Shown: in pieces, positions 10,864 to 23,089 of the stretch
Position numbering within the stretch: the first letter of the stretch is position 1
Layout of the letters: each line of letters starts with the position of its first letter
Assembly: GCA_029204225.1 (NCBI GenBank)
Contig: CM055108.1
Span: 11,501,782-11,565,781, forward strand
Length of the DNA: 64,000 nt
Origin: Diphasiastrum complanatum
Taxonomy: Eukaryota > Streptophyta > Lycopodiopsida > Lycopodiales > Lycopodiaceae
Direction of reading: 5' to 3'
The notes under the pieces: generated by a model
The model's database searches: none
What the model was told of the DNA's origin: nothing
What the model saw: only the letters and a program-made list of their open reading frames with translations
Program-made: the position numbers and the translations under genes

Positions 10864-12066
10864 TAGTGGGGCTAGTTCCCACATGTCATTCAACAAGCAT
10901 TATTTCTCTTATCTACTTTCTTGCAATGATTCTAAGAGATCAATCTACACAGCTAGTGATCAAGAATGCAAGATAGATGGCATAGGATCTATTCCATTAT
11001 GCTTAGGATCATCTAAAAGGATAGATCTTGATAATGTTTTGTATGTTCCATCCATTACAAAAAACTTGCTTAGTGTTGGTCAATTAATGGACAATGGACT
11101 AGATGTACATTTCAAGAATGGAGTGAGTTCCATTTTGAAAAATAATAAGTGCATAGCTAGTGGCATTAAGCAAGGAAGGCTTTTCAAGTTGGATGCTAAT
11201 GTGGCTATTGAAAGTGTGAATATGGTTAGGGAGGAGTTGACTCAAGTGGAGCTTTGGCACAAAAGATTGGGCCATCTAATCTTCAATCAATGGAATCCAT
11301 GGCATCAAAGGAGCTAGCTCTCGGCCTACCAAAAGCCTTCAAGAAGTGTGGCAAAGTGTGTGAGGCATGTGGCCTTGCAAAGTCACACAAGGCTTTCTAC
11401 AAGAGATCTTTAACAAGATCTATCTCACCTTTAGATCTTATCCATTCGGATGTACATACTTTTTCTCATGAAAGTAATGGAGGAGCTTTAATGTTTGTGA
11501 CTTTTATTGATGATTGTACTAGATACACTTGGATTGAATTATTGCCTAAGAAAATCCTTGTATATGAAGCTTTTGTAAAGTTTAAGTCTCTAGTGGAAAA
11601 GCAACTTAGTTCTTGCATTAAAGTTCTAAGATGTGATAATGGAGGAGAGTATATCTCCAACAAGATGAGAGACTTTTGTGAGATCAATGGCATTAAGAGA
11701 GAACTCACTTGTCCTTACACCCCCCAACAAAATGGGGTGGTCGAGAGGAAAATTAGGAGTCTTTGTGAATGTGCAAAGTCTTTAAGACTTGATGCATCTC
11801 TACCCATCACTTTTTGGGGGGAGGCCATAACTTGTGCTAATTACTTATGTAATAGGCTTCTTAGTAGTGATATTGGTGGGATCTTACCATTTCAAGCTTT
11901 GTTTGGCAATAATCCGAATGTAAAAGATTTTAAAGTGTTTGGATGTATATGTTATGTCCACATTCCTTTGGAAACAAGAAGGAAAGAAGATGCAACTTCC
12001 TTCAAAGGAATATTTGTAGGCTATAGTGAAAATAGCAAAGGATATAGGATATTTGATCCTATTTGA
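10814..12066 (+). pseudogene. Copia protease and integrase, frameshifted
   Basis: The aspartic protease active site is WIDSGASSH, with its Asp codon at 10862. The frame runs through the GAG-pre-integrase HHCC zinc region (LWHKRLGH near 11255) and shifts frame at about 11255-11310, after which integrase continues to a TGA at 12064. The integrase core shows HSDVH, LRCDNGGEY and GVVERK, that is, the D, D and E catalytic residues are all present, followed by FGCICYVHIP and a C-terminal region (GIFVGYSENSKGYR). Protease matures the polyprotein and integrase inserts the cDNA. Loss is by at least one indel and one stop. Confidence 0.9.
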
Positions 12067-13118
12067 AAGAAAGTAAAAGTCAGCAAGGATGTCTTGTTTG
12101 ATGAATCTCAAAGTTACAAGTTGTCTCCAAATTCATCTAATCTCTTAGGTGATGAAGATCTTGCAACACCCGAGGAGGAGCCTCTTGAAAATGATCTTTT
12201 GGAAGATCAAAATCAAGTGCCAAAGGAGCCGAGAAGATCCACAAGGAGCAAGGCCTAGCCTTCAAGGCTCACATACTTTGAGAAAGGAAAGCAAAAGGAA
12301 GACACATCTCCTTCTATCTCTTACTCTTTTCTAACCACAATGCTTGAAGAGCCATCATGTTATGAAGATGCAAGTAGATCACAAGTTTGGAGAGATGCAA
12401 TGCAAGTAGAGTTTGATGCTTTGATAGATAATCAAACTTGGGATCTTGTACACCTTCCATATGGGAAGAAGCCACTTGCATGTAAGTGGATCTATAGATT
12501 AAAGTACAATAAAGATGGATCTTTAAGTAAGTACAAAGCTAGATTGGTTGCTAAGGGGTTTCTTCAAACTAAAGGCATAGATTATGAAGAAACATTTTCT
12601 CCTTTAGCAAAACTTGTAACCATTAGATTGGTCATTTGTATTGCTACTTTATTCAAGTGGAATCTCTATCAAATGGATGTGACAAATGCCTTTTTTGAAT
12701 GGCTACTTGGAGGAGGAAATATACATGTTGCAACCCGAGGGCTTCATCAAGGATGCTGAGGAGGACAAGGTTTGCCACTTAAGGAAGAGCCTATATGGCT
12801 TGACGCAAGCACCTAGAGCTTGGTACTCTAGGTTGCATGATTTTCTCTACTCTCTTGGCTTTGTGATTAGCTCTTATGACCCTTCTTTATACATCAAATG
12901 TAATGATGGAAAGATCATCATTTTAGTACTTTATGTTGATGATATCATATTGACAGGAAATGATGGTGAAGGCATAAGAAATGTTAAAGTTTCATCATGT
13001 GCCTTCATCCGAGTGCATAGCTGATATCTTAACCGAACCTTTGGCTAAAGATTCATTTTTCAAGTTAAGAAATGTTGTTGGAGTTGTAGATATGTGTACA
13101 TTAGACTTGCTAAATTAG
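12067..13118 (+). pseudogene. Copia reverse transcriptase with RNase H deleted
   Basis: After the TGA at 12064 the same frame continues (KVSKDVLFDE), has a TAG near 12256, then the RT start (WRDAMQVEFDALIDNQTWDL, ARLVAKGF, YEETFSPLAK). A frameshift near 12690-12700 leads to YLEEEIYMLQPEGF, YGLTQAPRAWY and the catalytic YVDD at 12932-12943. Directly after LTGNDGEGIRNVK the sequence jumps to the very end of RNase H at 12981 (VPSSECIADILTEPLAK ... stop at 13116). Roughly the C-terminal third of RT and nearly all RNase H are missing. Confidence 0.9.
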
Positions 13119-13119
13119 A

Positions 13120-13131
13120 AGTGAGGAGGAG
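13120..13131 (+). promoter_or_regulatory. Polypurine tract
   Basis: agtgaggaggag lies immediately before the tg of the 3' LTR, two bases after the end of the pol remnant stop. It primes plus-strand DNA synthesis. Confidence 0.85.
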
Positions 13132-13982
13132 TGCTAAAATATCACTTCCAACTTGTTGTATCTTGTAGATCTCAAGTTATTTGAGCTTGATAGGATATCA
13201 CACGTGTGGATTCTGTTCCCACATGTGAAAGAATGTACATAAGTTATTTTTTTAAGTTAGATTGGTTTTAGCTTGATCTACACTAGTGTGAAATTGACCT
13301 TTGAGTAGAATCTTGAAAATGGTCAAATTGGTCAAACTTTTTGTAATTAGATTGGACTTCCATGTGAATGAGTTATTACTCACACATGTCAAGATACCAT
13401 TCACACGTGTGGATAAGCTTCTAGAAGATAAGATAGGAGGATTCCATTAGATCCTATTTTATAGGGAATATTCCTCTAAATGTGGAAGACTAGCTTTTTG
13501 TTTTCTAGCCAAAGAGAATAGTCAACTTGGGAAAATGAGCACATATGACTCCCATTGGTGGATCTGAATGACTAGGCACTCTTCACATGTGTGAAGACCT
13601 GCTGGACAGTACACAACTCGTGGATGTACTTGATCTATAAAGAGATCAACCAAATCAATAACAAGTTGATGTGACATTGGCAAATTCTAGTTTTGTTGAG
13701 ATTTCCACATTTGTCTTGAGTTTTGATGAATGAAATGCATTTGAATGTTAATGTACTTTACTCTCTGTAAACAGGCCGTACAGGTACTGTCCTCCACACG
13801 TGTGAGGCCGATCATCCATGTTTTTGATCATTTGATCCATTGCTCTTGCTTAAATCATAGTGTAAAGCATCTAGATCAAGATCTAACATCTAGAACGTGA
13901 TAGATCTTTGGATTAAGCAATCAATAGCTCTTAATGATTGATGGTACAATCAATATTTGTCCTTTTTCTCTGAAAATTGACA
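13132..13982 (+). repeat. 3' LTR of Copia element
   Basis: 851 bp, starting tgctaaaatatc and ending aaaattgaca. It matches 8479-9321 apart from about twenty substitutions, a 9-bp tandem duplication (ggtcaaattggtcaaac near 13320) and a 1-bp gap. The first bases tgct versus tgtt are one of the substitutions. Confidence 0.95.
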
Positions 13983-13987
13983 ACATG

Positions 13988-15822
13988 ATGGTGCACTTTT
14001 GAATCAAAGTGACTCCACTTAATGATGTTTGCACGTCAACCTTAGTGATATGTCCTTGTCCTAACTTGGAAGTCATACATGGGGATAGTGAGTACATTGT
14101 GAAGGGTAGGCTTGGGTAATTTTTGTATATAGGCTTGGGGGAATGAATGCTCTCAAGGTTGGCTCATATGAAACACTCATATTATTGTCATCTTAGGGTA
14201 TGCCAAGTGTTATGGATTTTTCATAATGGCCAAGCATATAGCAAGCATGTTAGCTGATATTTTTGCACAAAAATTGGACGAATATTGAAGTCTATTTTCA
14301 CAAAACTATAAAAATCGGCATTTAAAACACAGCCATTAGAGAAAAACCTAGCATAAAATTGCATGTAGAATTGGGTCCCAACACACGCCCCAAATGTGGC
14401 TAGAGAAAAAATTTTGGCCTTAGAAATGGCCTATAAAATATTCAACGGTCTTAAAATTGGCCAATTACAGAATTGGAAATAGCCGACAATGCAATGCCAA
14501 AAAATTACCATGGATTGAGACAATTTATACTATTATATAATTGCCCAATGTATTTTCAGGAAAACCGGTTTGTTGAGGAAGCCCTAGTCATGAATGCTAC
14601 AAAAAATCAGTTTGGAAAAAGAACCAGCAAAAAAAAAATATTGTAGAAAAATGGGACTAGAGTGACAGTGCCAAAAAACTATGAAAACCTTTACGAAAAA
14701 ATTTGAGCAAGTTTTGGGCACCAAGTAGAATGTGTGAGCCAAGCCAGTAACCCAGTAGAGCAAAAATCGACGAAACGGCCAACCCGTGCACGGGACGCTA
14801 ATAGAGAAAACCAAGGAAAGGCCAAATGTGGTGCTAAGAAAAATGCAAGCCACCTACAAAAATAGGGGTTGACATGAGATACCACCCAAATTTAGATAAT
14901 AAATGAGGGATGGGCCTTGGAAGCTAAAAAGAAGTACCTCCACTTGCCTTTGAGACTAGGCTAGGTTGGATACAAAGAAAGCCTTGAATGCCCCACTCCC
15001 CCAAGTCTCTCTATAAGGGAAGCTCCCTAAGATCCTGCTTACAAGACAAAACACAATGGAAAACACACTATGGAGCAACCACCCAACCAAGTAGAAGCAA
15101 CCAATCAATTCTAGAAGCTTCACCCCCAAGCCAAGGAACAAGAAGCATGAATGTAGAGTGAAACCCTGGCAATGAATCAATGATCACAATGAGGAGTAGG
15201 GCAAGTTTGGCCTCAATATATAGAGCCAAAAGCATCTTGGGCACATAGCCATGCATAGCCCTAAGTTCCCTATACATAGATTCACCTAGAATAGAGTCCT
15301 AAGCATGGACCACCTATTCATAGAATTGCTATTGATAACTTTACACGTGCATACACTATCTCATACCTTGTCTAAACTCCATTTAGTGTGTTCTGGGCCT
15401 CACAAGGATATTATTTACTTTCGGGTCACATCCAGTATGACGTGGCATAACTAACAGCTTGATTTACTGGAGTACCATGTATCCAAGACTAGGAGTATAC
15501 TGAGTCCTACTTATTGGTCATGGACATAACACTCTCTCACCATTTACTAAGGAGGCCACTTGGTGTACCTTCCAATGGGGAGTGGACACTTGGCAAGAAG
15601 GGCATGAAGTGCATGGGGTATGGCAAAGCATCATTGTGAAGGGGGGACCATTGGGGTTTGGCTATAAAAGAGATCCTTTGTTTTGGGTGAAGCATAGCGT
15701 CTTTGTCTTGTATTCTTGTCTTGTTGTAGTCTTGTGTTGTTAAATGTTAGTGGATTGATGAGTTAGTTCTACTTTGGTGTTAGTTGTTGTGGATGTTAGT
15801 TACTCCTTGCTAATTACCTTGT
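13988..15822. other. Intergenic DNA, possible old LTR near 15.5 kb
   Basis: No coding domain was recognised. A TATA box in ggctataaaagagatcc (15660-15676), followed within 150 bp by T/G-rich sequence, is typical of an LTR promoter, but no partner LTR or PBS could be paired with it. Confidence 0.45.
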
Positions 15823-16237
15823 GTGTACTCGAAAGCTCTTTTAAGAATACTTCAATATGTGCGAGCTGCCATCGACTTTTGCATCTGCTATGGAAATGTT
15901 GATTCATCCAATATCCATACACTTCATGGATATACATATGCGAGTTGGGCGAGCGACGTCGACACAAAAATCAACTTCTGGATTTTTCTTCATGTCCAAT
16001 ATCTTGGAACAGTCGAATACAAACCTCCATTGCAATGTCATCAATAGAATCAAAACACATTGCAGCCTCTCAAGTGTTGGGATTCGAGGCAATGCGCGTT
16101 GTATCAGTGAGAAACGAGCGGAATTCTCAGTACATGTAACTATGCCTATCATATTCAAATCAGATTCGAATGAATCAAAATCTGTCTTACTTGATCACAA
16201 CTTCGAAGTCACTGGATCGAAAGCCTTGATTCCATAG
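15823..16237 (+). pseudogene. Copia RNase H fragment
   Basis: Reads ALLRILQYVRAAIDFCICYGN, then HTLHGYTYASWASDVDTK, then a shifted frame with SGFFFMSNILEQS and SIESKHIAASQ. These are the core blocks of Copia RNase H, spread over three frames. It is homologous to the minus-strand fragment at 17470-17695, so two relatives face each other across 16.25-17.14 kb. Dead. Confidence 0.8.
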
Positions 16238-16249
16238 CCATGCACGAAT

Positions 16250-17142
16250 TTACTGAGTAATAGCTTTAGATTTTATGTGCAGAAGCGTAAAGCATCTAGG
16301 AATGGTGATTAGAACAATGAATTCAACTTATGCTATCACTTATATGAATAGTTTAATCTACAAATAATTTATCTGCAAGCATGAATCTATCTGAACATGA
16401 ATAAAATAAGCATTCAATCAGAACATACACAACTCAAATTGTGGAATGAATATTAATTAGTCATGAATGATAATAGTCTGAATGCAGACAGAGGCGCATT
16501 CTTTCTAAGACAATACTCTATGGTAACAGAGAGAAAGAATAGAACAATTGCACTCTTGATGTTCAATTACTGATCGTGTAGATCGACGATCCAAAATTCT
16601 GACCTCACAATTGATAAGTTGATGGGTCTTTGTACAGATGGCTAGCTAATTAAAAGAATGGTTACTCTGTTCATTTCAAATTAGATTAATCCACTACATG
16701 CTATTGTTAGTCGCTTTCGGACAGTATTCGAGTCCATTGGAGATCCTGCCCAGTCGTGACAATGGTGCGGTTGAGCCGCCTTTGGTTCGAATTGAATTGA
16801 GATTGACAGAGGACCAGCTTGTGAGCTCAAATTAGTCAGGGTCATCGAATGGTCGACGTCGTGGTCAAATAGAAAATGTTCGAGGTGGCGGATAGTCAAC
16901 GTGGTAGAATGGTTGAGTGGTCGAAAGTCAAAGTCATCGAAATGTTCGACATGGCAAATGTCGAATACTTTCGAGGTGGTCGAACTGTTTTGAGTCGTCA
17001 AGACTCTGTCACGAATTTCTTTGTATTTCTACAAACTGTTAGAAAACAAGTGTAGTTCTGTAGAGTGTGCAACTATAGAGATAGTTAGTGAATGTATCTA
17101 GATTAGAAGAAAGATAGGGATGGAGAGGATAGGAATCCAACA
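16250..17142 (-). repeat. Probable 3' LTR of minus-strand Copia relic
   Basis: The right edge is well defined: aatccaaca followed by cccccctt, which on the minus strand reads a purine tract (aagggggg) then tgttggatt, the classic PPT/LTR junction. The left edge is uncertain. The segment holds a degenerate repeat rich in gtcga and ttcgaggtgg motifs (about 16830-16990). Confidence 0.55.
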
Positions 17143-17150
17143 CCCCCCTT
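17143..17150 (-). promoter_or_regulatory. Polypurine tract of minus-strand Copia relic
   Basis: cccccctt on the plus strand is aagggggg on the minus strand, immediately preceding an LTR-like tgttgg. Confidence 0.7.
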
Positions 17151-17469
17151 AATCTGGATCCTTGAATGCCTGATTTGCAAATTCAGTATAGCACAAAAAT
17201 TCTTGTGTACTTCTTGATTTAATCCTTTCGTGAATATTCCAACTGCCATATACTGTGTTCTGCAAAATTTTAGACTTATCTTGCTTCTGATGTAGTGATA
17301 TTTAATTTCAATGTGTTTACTCCTAGAATGAAATCTAGGATTGATAGATTATGCAATAGCACTTTGATTATCACACTGTATCATTGTTGGAGTAGACTAT
17401 CTGAGACCAATATCAAGTGAATAAGTTTCTCAACCAAATTCTCTTTCGTAGCTTGATAGGTTGCAATGT

Positions 17470-20400
17470 ATTCGGATTCGGTGGATGACATTGCAATGGA
17501 GGTCCGTTTTCAACTATTCCAAGATATCGAACCATTATTGAATAGAAAGACAAATTTAGAGGTCGATCTTCTAGTGTCGACATCGCCTACCCAATTCGCA
17601 TCTGTATATCTATGAAGTGTATGGATATTGGATGAATTATCATCACCATAGTAGATACAGAGGTTGATAGTGGTTTGTACATATCTGATTACCAAAAAGA
17701 GCTCTCTAGTGGATCATACCAGGGTTGGTCATGTATTGGCTCAAGAAACTGATGGCATATGCAAGATCTAGTCTGGTAGAGATCATTACAAGATATGGGT
17801 ATCATTCATTTCGACCTTCTCCTCATTGGTTTGAGGGCATTGTTCCTTGGATAATTTAAGAAATGGATCCATGGGATTATGCAAAAACTTGCAATTAATA
17901 AAATTGAATTTCGTCAGCAAATTATGGAAGTACCTTTGTTGGGTGATGTAGAAAAGTCTTGGGTTCCTATCTCTATGGATTTGAATCCTTGGACAGTAGT
18001 GCGCCTCTCCTGTCATCTCAAATTCTTGAGATAATGTCCTCTTAGTATCCTTCTTCAGTCTGATATTGTTGCTGAACAACAATGTATTATCCACGTAGAG
18101 TGTGATGATGACAAACAATTGATCTATAGCTTGAAAATATACATTACAGTCTATAGAGCTAGGTTTGAATCTATGATCGATTAAGAATGTGTTGATTCGA
18201 TGAAACCACGCTCTAGATGATTACTTCAGACCGTAGAAAGCTTTATGGAGTTTGCATACCTGATCTTCTCAACCATTGAGGGCATAGCCTTTTGGCTGGA
18301 TCATATAAATGTCCTCCTCGATAACTCCATTGAGGAATGTCATTTGTACATCCATCTGATGTACCTCACGATATGCTGCAGCAGCATACGAAAGTAGCAA
18401 TCGAATAGAGGGGTGCTTGACGACTGGGCTGAAAGTTTTGAAGTAGTCGATATCGGGAATCTGTGAGAATCCTCTTGCCAAGTCGAGATTTCCTTCTATT
18501 GATACTGCCATTATATTTGATCTTGAACATCCATTTGCAGTCACTTATTTTTCTGTCTGCTGGTAGCTCGGTGACAGTCCATGTATTGTTCCTCAACAAT
18601 GAGTTGTACTCCTTATCCATTGTTTTTTTTTTCAGAAATCCGAATCTGCACTTCTGGTTGAAGTTTCTGGTTGCAAAACTCAACTTTGTGTCTGCTGAGT
18701 CGATTGCTCCTGAGTTGCAACTTCTTCTTCTTCTTCTTCTGGGTCTGACTATACAGGGTAGGTACTGGAAGGAATAGAAATTGTCTTCCGAAAAGAATTA
18801 GTTGTAGGGGCAGAAATTGTAGACTACATCTGGTCCTTGTCCTTCAAATCAATAAGCTGATCTTTTATAAAAGTCACATCCCTGTTAGTAAAAACTTTAC
18901 AGGTTTTTCTATTGTACTGTCTATACATTCCATCAGAAGCACACTAGTCGACAAAAATAGTTTTGAATGAATGCTCATCTAGTTTCTTTCTATTGTCCTT
19001 TGGGGCATGAGCATAGGTAGTGCATCCGAATACTCTCAAGTCCTTCAATAAAGGCTTGGATCCTATCCAGATTTCATGAGGGGTCTTGTTGTCAAGGAGG
19101 CCTTTAGTTATACATCGATTCTACACGTGAGTTCCTGTCAAAACAGCATGTTTCTAGAACGATTTGGACAACGAAGCATGATTTATCATGCATTTGGCAG
19201 ACTTGACTAAGGTCCTGTTCTTTCTTTCTGCCAGTCCATTCGACTATAGAGAATAGGAAACAGCAAACTGTTGCTCAAAGTCGTTGGTTGAGCAGTAGTC
19301 TTTGAATTCGTTTGAGATGTATTCACCGTCGTTGTTGCTCCTTAGTGCTTTAATCTTCTTGCATGTCTGCAACTCAGCATTTTCCTTGTCCTTCTTGAAG
19401 GGCCACATATACCAGTACGTACAATGTCTAGCAAATCTTTAGATATGTGTTCTTGATTTGACTTGAATGGTCTCCTTGTCTAATTTCCTATGATACAACT
19501 TGGGCAGACAAGAGGGTCGACAATTTTATAGTCTAAATCTCAAACTGAAGAATGTCTAGACATGTTACCTATCGATACATGATTAAGGTGACCAAGTCTA
19601 TAACCAAGTCAATTCTTTATTGATAGATGCTAAACTGCTTAAAGCATGATTAGTTACAGAATTACAATGACTGAGCCTATAGAGATATCCTTGTCTCTCT
19701 TTGAGTGCAAGAACTCTCCTGTTCTTATCAAGAATTCAATAGGAATATGTCTAAAACTCTATCATATGTTCTAAATCTGTGATTTAATTGACCGACAAAG
19801 ATGTCATCAAGTTCGGGACATACAATACATTTGGTATCAATTTCGACATTCCATTCTGAAAATTCAATCTGATAGTACTTTCATCTTCAATTTTGTGTGA
19901 GTTGTTGTCTACAAGGTGAACGAACTGCTTGGTGTTGTAGGCCGAATAATCGATGAACAATTCTTGATGGCTTGTCATGTGCTGCATTGCTCTAGAATTG
20001 AGGAACCATTTCTCTAATTGTTTGACATGGTGATGATTCACCATGAAAAGGCTTCTTGCTCTTCGTTGTCTGTGACATTCTACTTTGTCGTGACTGATCT
20101 GGCTGCTTTTTCTTGTCGTTGTTGAATTTCAAGATTCGACAGTCCTGGATTTTGTGGTTTGTCCTCTTGCAGTATTTGCAAAATACTCTCTGAGTGGGTT
20201 GCTGATTATGGGTCTTCTGTGACTGCTTTTGATTGTCATCGAATTGTTGGACAACTTTCTTCTTCTATTGCTTCTTCGTGTTCTTCTTCGAGAATAATGC
20301 TTGTGAGTCATTGACAGAGGACGAGGATACTCCATTCCTTCTTGTATCCTCCTACAGAAGCATAACTATGACTCTGGACAATGTTATATTTGAGTGTGTG

Positions 20401-20550
20401 GTAATCATCATCACCCAATTTTCGTATGAGGATGGCAAACTTGACAACAAGGTCATTGTAGCATCGAAGTCTTCGATCATTGAACCTATTGCCACCATCT
20501 GCTTCATCAAAGTCTTGAATTGATTAATGTGATTCTGAATATCTGACATT
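17470..20550 (-). pseudogene. Copia gag-pol relic, heavily mutated
   Basis: Read right to left on the minus strand. Gag UBN2 C-terminal part, 20352-20549 (MSDIQNHINQFKTLMKQM, LSSLPSSYENWV). Possible CCHC region 20129-20335. Protease/pre-integrase block 19784-20044 (WFLNSRAMQHMTSHQELF, PNVLYVPNL). Integrase 18830-19500, recognisable only by pieces such as the reverse complement of 19200-19260 and LRVFGCTTYAHAPKDNRKK-like codons near 18990-19040. RT 18269-18683 (LLRNNTWTVTELP, HQMDVQMTFLNGVIEEDIYM) and 17786-18118, where the catalytic box reads YVDN in place of YVDD. RNase H 17470-17695. Many stops and shifts. No intact protein can be produced. Confidence 0.85.
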
Positions 20551-21413
20551 CTAAAAAAGAAGAATTTTTCTCTTTATATGCAGCTTCGAAGTGACATCTC
20601 TCACTTCGTATAATGTACTCAATATATCCCAAGCTTCTTTCAAGGATTAGGCTTGTCTGATATGGCCAATCTGTGTGTCGGAGATGTTAAGGGTGATCAA
20701 GGCGAAAGCCCTGCCATCCCTGAGCTTCCCACTTGGAAATGGCTTGCTTATCAACACTGGGAATTAGTTCGGTTTCATCGACTATTTTTCAAAGTTCTTT
20801 GGCCATCAGCACTACTCTCATTTTGAATTTCCACAAGATCATTTGGAAGCTAGTGTTGAATTTCTATATTCTAGAAAGTAGATCCTACAAAGTAGGGAAT
20901 CTTGCAATTGTCTCATATGAAAGCTATGTGCAATGGATCTGAATTTTTTCACATGCATTTCACACGTGTGGATTCACCTACTTTTACAAGGTAAAAATTG
21001 TCAATTTCAACATATGATTGATCCAATAGCTAGCATTTGTTGCAAGAGATTCTTGGTCTCATTTATGTGCTTTTGTAATGAATCACCATTAGACATTTTG
21101 AGGGAGAGAAAAAAACTTGGAAGTTACATCACTCACGTCATATGATGTGCTAAGAATGTTTCATATTTCTTTCGAAGTTTGAGCTTCAGAGCCAATTTGG
21201 GTATTTGATATATTGAGAATGATCAACGTGAAAGCTTTACCATCCTTCATCTTCCATTTGGAGATTGTAGTGTTGTCTGCATTGGGTTTGTCTTTGATAC
21301 TTGTGAAAATTCCCACAACTCCCATTAACGTAATTTTCATCTTAAATTTTCATCAATGGTAATTGGTTCCATCGGGCTTATCTATGATAAGACCAGCCTT
21401 ACTTTGAGAATCC
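20551..21413 (-). pseudogene. Two tandem copies of Copia gag N-terminus
   Basis: The minus strand at 20560-20940 and again at 20945-21413 encodes diverged versions of the same gag N-terminal region. Each has a W-K-DGKAFTLI-like block, an NISNTQIG-like block, a TSKE-like block and a DVTSKFFSL-like block. The right copy starts with a Met whose codon is 21411-21413 (MDSQSKAGLIIDKPDGTNY). A cacacgtgtgg motif lies near 20950 between them. This suggests two overlapping relics or a tandem duplication. Both copies have stops. Confidence 0.65.
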
Positions 21414-21429
21414 ATATGAAAGTTAGTCT

Positions 21430-22895
21430 TTCGACAGTAGTCAAAATACTATAAGTGAGTTAAGAATGAAAGAGCAGAGTCTATATAATCAGAATAAGAA
21501 AGCAATTATTCTATCATTTGAATAGGATCATGTTCTATAGAAGATTGTCTTTGACAACACATTGGGGAAATCGAAGAAATTAACTGCAACACGAAAGATG
21601 CATTGATTATCTTATAGTTGGACCATTAAGCTCTGCGGAATGGGCCTTTCCCCTCGGTGCATGAACTACGCCTATTAGATTCCAATTAGACTGAAGAGTT
21701 GGATGAGTGGACTAATTCTACTTGATTCTAACTTGAAATTTGTTAGAATCAATAAGATTGATTATGTAGACAAACACAAAGTCGTTAGATTGTTGATTGT
21801 AGAAGCGATAGATAGTTTAAACAATTCTATACATATTAGATCGAACATTTAATCAGAGAAGCATACATCGACATTGACATAATTCTGAATGCAATAAGAC
21901 AATTGACTGATTCAGAAAATATCAAGTGAACAATGCACTACTACTAATGCATGGGCCTTGAAGTGTATAAGTATACCCCATTGGGCTCTCACTAGTGTAT
22001 GCTTGGTCCTGATGATAGTAGCTACATGCTACAAGTGTGACTCCACTCTCCTATTGATCCAAAGCTTGGGGGATAGGTCCGATCAATCTAGGTTTGGTTG
22101 GGTTGATTTGTCCATCCCTGTTGTTTGCCTAGTCTATGTGTCCTTTGTGAGGACTTGATAGTGGTATTAGAGCCAAAGCTAGGTCGTTTTGCCGTTGGAA
22201 GGTGCTCAAGAGGAGGCCAAGAATTGGAGAATGGACCTACAAAAAGTTGAGTTCTCGATTCTTGGATTTTGAAGCAAAAGTTTGGAGCAAAAGCTAGGTG
22301 GGGTGATTCTTGATTGTTTACCTAGATGTTCTGTAGGTTTATGCTAAATGAATCCATGTAAGAAATCAGTGCATAGCTATAAAAGAACTATAAAAAAATA
22401 ATGAAAAGCTGTTGATTGAAGGTGGGTATGCTAAAAGCGGGCAAAAATGCCTTGCTACAGCTGATTTCCCTCTTCTAGAAAGGTTCATAGCTTGTAGTTG
22501 CTTTGAGATGGATGAAGGAATCATCTCAATTGGAGTTAGACCTATAACCACTATGCTAAAAAAATCATCTGTCTCTTATCTATGAAAACCATGACAACCA
22601 AGTAATGAAGGATTTTATTGAGGCACATCACAAAAGTGTTGAGCTCACAACAATGGAAATGTTCAAGGAAGGTTGCACCTCCAAAAAGTGTGGGTGTTCC
22701 TCTTCAATACATATATGCTACGTAGATAAGTGTTGTTCCAAATAAACACAATTTTTTTTGCAACAATTCACATATATGACATCTGGTGAGAGGTGAGCGA
22801 TTATTGGCAATGGCCAACCATGCAGAGCCACGGAAGTGGCGACTTATTTTGTATCCTTCACAACTATCGACATCTCGACAACATCCAAATATGAA
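21430..22895. other. Transposon-derived DNA; LTR/PBS-like site at 22162
   Basis: No gene is recognised. tggtattagagcc at 22162-22174 differs at one base from the consensus PBS and follows a gc-rich LTR-like end on the plus strand, so an old plus-strand element probably starts here. No gag follows that I can read. AT-rich sequence at 21750-21945 may be the missing 5' LTR of the minus-strand Copia relic, but I could not align it convincingly with 16250-17142. Confidence 0.45.
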
Positions 22896-23077
<182 letters not shown>

Positions 23078-23089
23078 GGTTGCTTGCTT

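Larger units (their letters stand above)
8474..13987 (+). mobile_element. Complete-ended Copia LTR retrotransposon with target duplication
   Basis: The element runs 8479-13982 and is flanked by the 5-bp duplication acatg (8474-8478 and 13983-13987). In order it has a 5' LTR (8479-9321), PBS, leader, gag, protease, integrase, partial reverse transcriptase, a C-terminal scrap of RNase H, PPT and 3' LTR (13132-13982). The domain order integrase before RT identifies Copia. LTRs start tg and end ca. By eye the LTRs differ at about twenty substitutions plus a small duplication, so insertion is not recent. Frameshifts, in-frame stops and an internal deletion make it non-autonomous. Confidence 0.95.

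Noticed and set aside
14584-15277. Overlapping hydrophobic ORFs on the minus strand
   Set aside because: Several frames are open at once, with no conserved motif and no plausible splice sites.
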